Shown piece after piece: positions 55,490 to 64,000 of a stretch of 64,000 nt of DNA. How positions within the stretch are numbered: position 1 is the first letter of the stretch; the number at the start of each line of letters is the position of its first letter. The notes under the pieces are model-generated. The model was not told the origin of the DNA, made no database searches, and saw only the letters and a program-made list of their open reading frames with translations. Origin of the DNA: Sphaeramia orbicularis (lineage: Eukaryota; Chordata; Actinopteri; Kurtiformes; Apogonidae); contig NC_043963.1 in the NCBI RefSeq assembly GCF_902148855.1, forward strand, positions 28,968,605 to 29,032,604, in the 5' to 3' direction. A program made the translations under genes and the position numbers.

Positions 55490-55602
55490 TGTGATGGTTT
55501 TTACTGGATACTGTGAATGACAATTCAGGAACTCCTGCTCACACACCGCATGTAGCGCAAAGAAGGAGGCGTAAACAGTGACATAGCTAGGTAGCCAGCG
55601 AG
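55490..55602 (+). promoter_or_regulatory. cnbp: cnbp first non-coding exon
   Basis: A donor AGCGAG|gtaagc ends an exon at 55602, followed by a CpG-containing first intron to 57451. The 5' edge is approximate. An inverted CCAAT (ATTGG) lies near 55413 and another near 55459. Confidence 0.6.
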
Positions 55603-57454
55603 GTAAGCAATAAAACTGCATTAAAACTATTTCAATCCTTGCATTGAGTATATCTGTAAACTTTGAAAGTATAACGTATTTAAACCGATTATTATGTAAA
55701 ATTAGGTGTTCGGTCGATTTCTGTTTAGAAATGTGTTGGTTTGGTTTTGTTCTTAGTAATGGAGCAAAGGGTTCGTAGTTTGGCCTGCTAACCTTAGCCT
55801 CGAATAACGGCTTTCGTATGTGCGTCCTGCGCGGGAAATTTTGTTTTTATGGTAAATTCACGTAAATACCAGTCGGAAAGCATTGGAATTCCAAGTGTAT
55901 CGTATATAGCGTCGGATCGACAGCTTCTTACAGGGGAAGAAAGCATGATCGTCGACTGAGCCGTGCTTCTTGGTCGCGATCGTGAGGTGGTGAGCTAGCA
56001 TGTGCTAATCACCAGCAGCTGTGTCTCGCGAGCACGCAGAGAAATCAACGTGACTAGGCCAACGTTAGCGTAGCTTCAACCTTTGGCATTTGATTCTCAC
56101 ATGCAGGACTGAAAACAGATCGGATTCGCTTCCCCCGTTGGCTGTGCCGCTTGGTGGTCTGTAGACGTTTTAAGATTAAACTTATTAAAACATTCTTTCG
56201 GTCGTATGTGTGCTATTTGAGCAAATGTTGATACAACACGATGCGATGTGACTGCCCTCTGGAGCTAGCCTCCAAAGTTAGCATACAAACCACGACATGC
56301 TTTCGTTGCCATTATTGTGGTGGTCAGCAGCGTGTAGCTTTAACTGCATTTGTCGTGGTTATATCAAAACTCAGCTGGCTGTAGTTGTTGGTCGGAGACA
56401 TTCTGAAAGCTAAACATTCATGGCTTACGATGAAATCCTTACTCCACGTAAACACGGTTAAACAGTATTATATAAGCCGTTAGTCTCAGGCCCGTCGGGC
56501 ATTTTAGATGACCATCACTACACTTTACATTTTACAATCACCGATTATTTTAAAAAGTAAACAATACATATTACTGAGTCGTTTTCTGTGACATCCCGTC
56601 TTTTCCGTACAGTTACAAATTGTGAGGGGTTTGATTAATCATTAACTCATTCTTACTGACTTGATGTCTTTAGCTCCGTCAGCAAACACTTTGGAGAAGT
56701 TTGACCTATGGTGATCACAACATGATTCCATTGAGGAATTTCTGTAAGTTAGCCATGTAGCTACTGTTCGTCTGATGGTCATTTATTATAGACTCCGCAG
56801 CTCAATTGTTTGAATCCCTGTTAAATCATAGATTAGACTAGACCCCTCTGGTAGTCTCTGCTAGGCTGACTTGTGCAATACTGTTGTCTGGCTTTTAAAA
56901 TAAGTGATAGATCATAGTCTAAGCTTAAATATTTTTTTTAAACAAATAGATGAGATGTGTACAGATTTTTAAATCTTGCACAATCATGTTATTTGCTTAT
57001 GTCCACTGTCAGTCCATTTTTGGCGAGACTGAAACTTCATGACATCTTGTTCACTGAGGTTTCAGCAAAAACAAGGCGTCATCAGCACAACAGCTGCTCT
57101 CAGACAGTGCAGTTGCTGTGCCACAAGTGTAGACGGTTTCTTGTGCTTTTTGGGGTGTAACATCATAGAAAATAAGTTCTACATCTTCTCTATCCAAATT
57201 TTTACATCTGGCCTCCATACGCTCTCGATCATCTTTCATGGTTATATAATTTGAGTTTTGCAGTCCAATTTATCATCAATCAAGTAGTCTTTGCTTAAAC
57301 CTGCACTCCAAAGATGATGATGAAAGCTGAGTGTAAGGTGAAAAAATGTCTTCAGCAGCTGAAGACCCTGCAGATGGGGTGTTATCTTACAGCTCAATGA
57401 AATAAATTTTATTTGTAAATGGTTTTACTGATTATTTGTTTTTGCATGTAGGTA

Positions 57455-58457
<1,003 letters not shown>

Positions 58458-59320
58458 TCAGTGCCCTCTGTTGCCCCTCCTTTTTTCAGATTGATGGTTG
58501 GTTGTATTATTTTCTCTGAATCCTCTTCACTGGCCAAAGGTTGGCTAACAGAGGCTAGTCCCAGGCCAGTGAGCCTCTCGACATGTAATACAATGAAAGG
58601 GGTGAAAAAATATCTTTCTGCATTCAATACAAAAATGTTTTAGTTTGGTAGCGGTGTTATGTATAATGCTTTGTTAAAGAACCCCCCTTTCCAAGCCACT
58701 GGTGATCAGAGATGAATAAATGGGACTAAACATATGGGAATCTATAGGACCTCTGAGCTTATGGAAGTGAGTCTCAGTAAAATGAGATAGAAGAAGGGAG
58801 TAAATGGAACCTGAACTTCCATGTATGGTTATTTTGGTTTGTTTTAGTGGGATATATGAGTTGGCCAAGGGAGTATGACATGGAAACAGTTCATAACATG
58901 ATGCATTTCAGCCCTACATGCAGCTAAGCGGGCGATAACAAACTACATGTTATATTGCTAAGATATAAAATTTTGGAGGTATTAAAAGAAACAAGTTCTT
59001 TTATAGAAATCTGTTTACAATTTATCACTTGGTAGTCCAAGGTAGATGTTTCCTTTAAAATGGCTTTGGATTTTCATTTTTTTTACCTTGGCAAAATTTA
59101 ACATCAAGAACAGTTGTCAGAACAGCAGAATTAGGAGTTATTTGGGGATGAAAAATGTTTTCACAGAAATCAAAATGTTATTTTGTACAATATCACTTAG
59201 ACTACTGTATAAATACCATTGCTTGTACTCAGTTTTTAAGTCGGAAGGAAAGTGCAACTGAAGTCCTAGAAAATAGAAATGTAATTTTAAACTATCAATA
59301 AAGCTGGAGGAGCACGGGGA
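58458..59320 (+). other. cnbp: cnbp 3' UTR with poly(A) signal
   Basis: Non-coding sequence after the cnbp stop. AATAAA at 59297-59302 is followed by a GT-rich stretch (TTTTGTCTG), a good cleavage context. Confidence 0.7.
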
Positions 59321-59799
59321 GGACTTTTGTCTGATTGCAGTTATTGATGTTTCATTATTATGCACCAAAGTTTTCATTGTTTTAAAGATGGTTTTGCATC
59401 ATGTACATTCCTTCACATGAACACTGATTGAAACTCTTGGTGATGTCTGCTTAGTTACATGTGTGTATGTTGCCTTTTGGAGAATCCTGACACAAGATAA
59501 TCTGCAAGATAAACAGCCTGATCTCTAGGTCAAGTGGACCGTGCTTTCTTTGCAATGTAAATGCAATCACAATCCCCAACAGAGGATGTTTGATTAAAAT
59601 ACGCATGAAGAATCTCACTGGATCCAGTTAAAGGGGTCAGATAATCCTGCAGCAAATGTAACAAGCCAAGAAAAAGCCGGGATGTAAAATGGAGACTTGA
59701 GGTTCACAAGCACCAATATTAAGGTTCCTGCTGCACTTAAATCACACTTTATGTATATATGCACGGGAAACGAAAGCGTTTAAAGGGGAAAAAGCAGAT

Positions 59800-60180
59800 G
59801 TGGGCTATTTGTGATCAGTCGGATCGTGTTATTTCTGCAGCGTGGATCACAAAGGGGGTTGTGCGTGGACGGGCTGGAAGCTCCACCTCGGTGTCTAAAA
59901 TGGCAGCGGGGGTTTCACTGCAGATGCAGCTTTACGGCTCCTTCCGGCAGAGATGCAGAGCGGGACCCTCCTCCTCCTCATATGTCGTCATTCCGTCTCA
60001 CCCAGTCACATCAGAGGCGAAAAATATCAGAGGAAGGAAAAAAAAAAAACAAAAAAGCTGATCGGAGCGGAGGCAGCAGCAGCAGCGGGGCCGGAGCCGG
60101 ACCGAGCCGGCTCACCTTCCATGCTTTATGCGGGGTGTTTTTTTCCTCTTTTTTTAAAAACCCGGTGAATAATAAAGGAG
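59800..60180 (+). promoter_or_regulatory. hdhd5: hdhd5 promoter / 5' UTR, GC-rich
   Basis: The most GC-rich segment of the right half (GGAGCCGGACCGAGCCGG near 60090), with a poly-purine run. It lies immediately before the first hdhd5 ATG. Long open frames crossing it are not conserved. Confidence 0.5.

Positions 60181-64000
<3,820 letters not shown>

Overview
The window is vertebrate, very probably teleost, nuclear DNA. It is AT-rich, its genes are split by GT-AG introns, it carries many short non-autonomous DNA transposons of fish type, and its five genes match vertebrate families best known in fish form. For example, the CNBP copy has the short RG box and the MEMSS-type start typical of fish. 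I see no bacterial, organellar or LTR-retroviral content.

Layout. 1-9.2 kb is gene-poor and holds hAT-like and piggyBac-like MITEs. 9.4-15.7 kb is vgll4 (minus strand), with a TTAGC-rich promoter/first intron. 16.4-17.3 kb is a 31-bp minisatellite of 29 units, almost every one carrying a CCAAT box. 18.4-19.3 kb is a nested transposon. 21.2-35.3 kb is syn2 (plus strand, 11 coding exons, short b-type C terminus). 35.4-40.7 kb is a cluster of nested MITEs with a LINE-like 3' fragment. 41.7-51.7 kb is raf1 (minus strand, 16 coding exons). 53.7-54.8 kb holds more repeats. 55.5-59.3 kb is cnbp (plus, 7 zinc knuckles). 59.8-64.0 kb is hdhd5/CECR5 (plus, cut by the window end), with a MITE/tandem-repeat composite in intron 1.

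The order vgll4-syn2-raf1 matches the human 3p25 block, but two expected members are absent: a TIMP gene nested inside syn2, and pparg between syn2 and raf1. This fits one of two teleost whole-genome-duplication copies after gene loss. The genes form no pathway unit. They are a TEAD co-repressor (vgll4), a synaptic-vesicle phosphoprotein (syn2), a MAPK-pathway kinase (raf1), a nucleic-acid-binding zinc-knuckle protein (cnbp) and a HAD-family hydrolase (hdhd5).

Sequence quality is uneven. Some conserved exons (syn2 exon 1, the last vgll4 exon, raf1 coding exons 3-6 and 16) contain single-base, mostly homopolymer, indels that break otherwise well-conserved reading frames, while neighbouring exons are clean. 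I read this as local consensus error rather than gene death. It affects any automatic gene model here.
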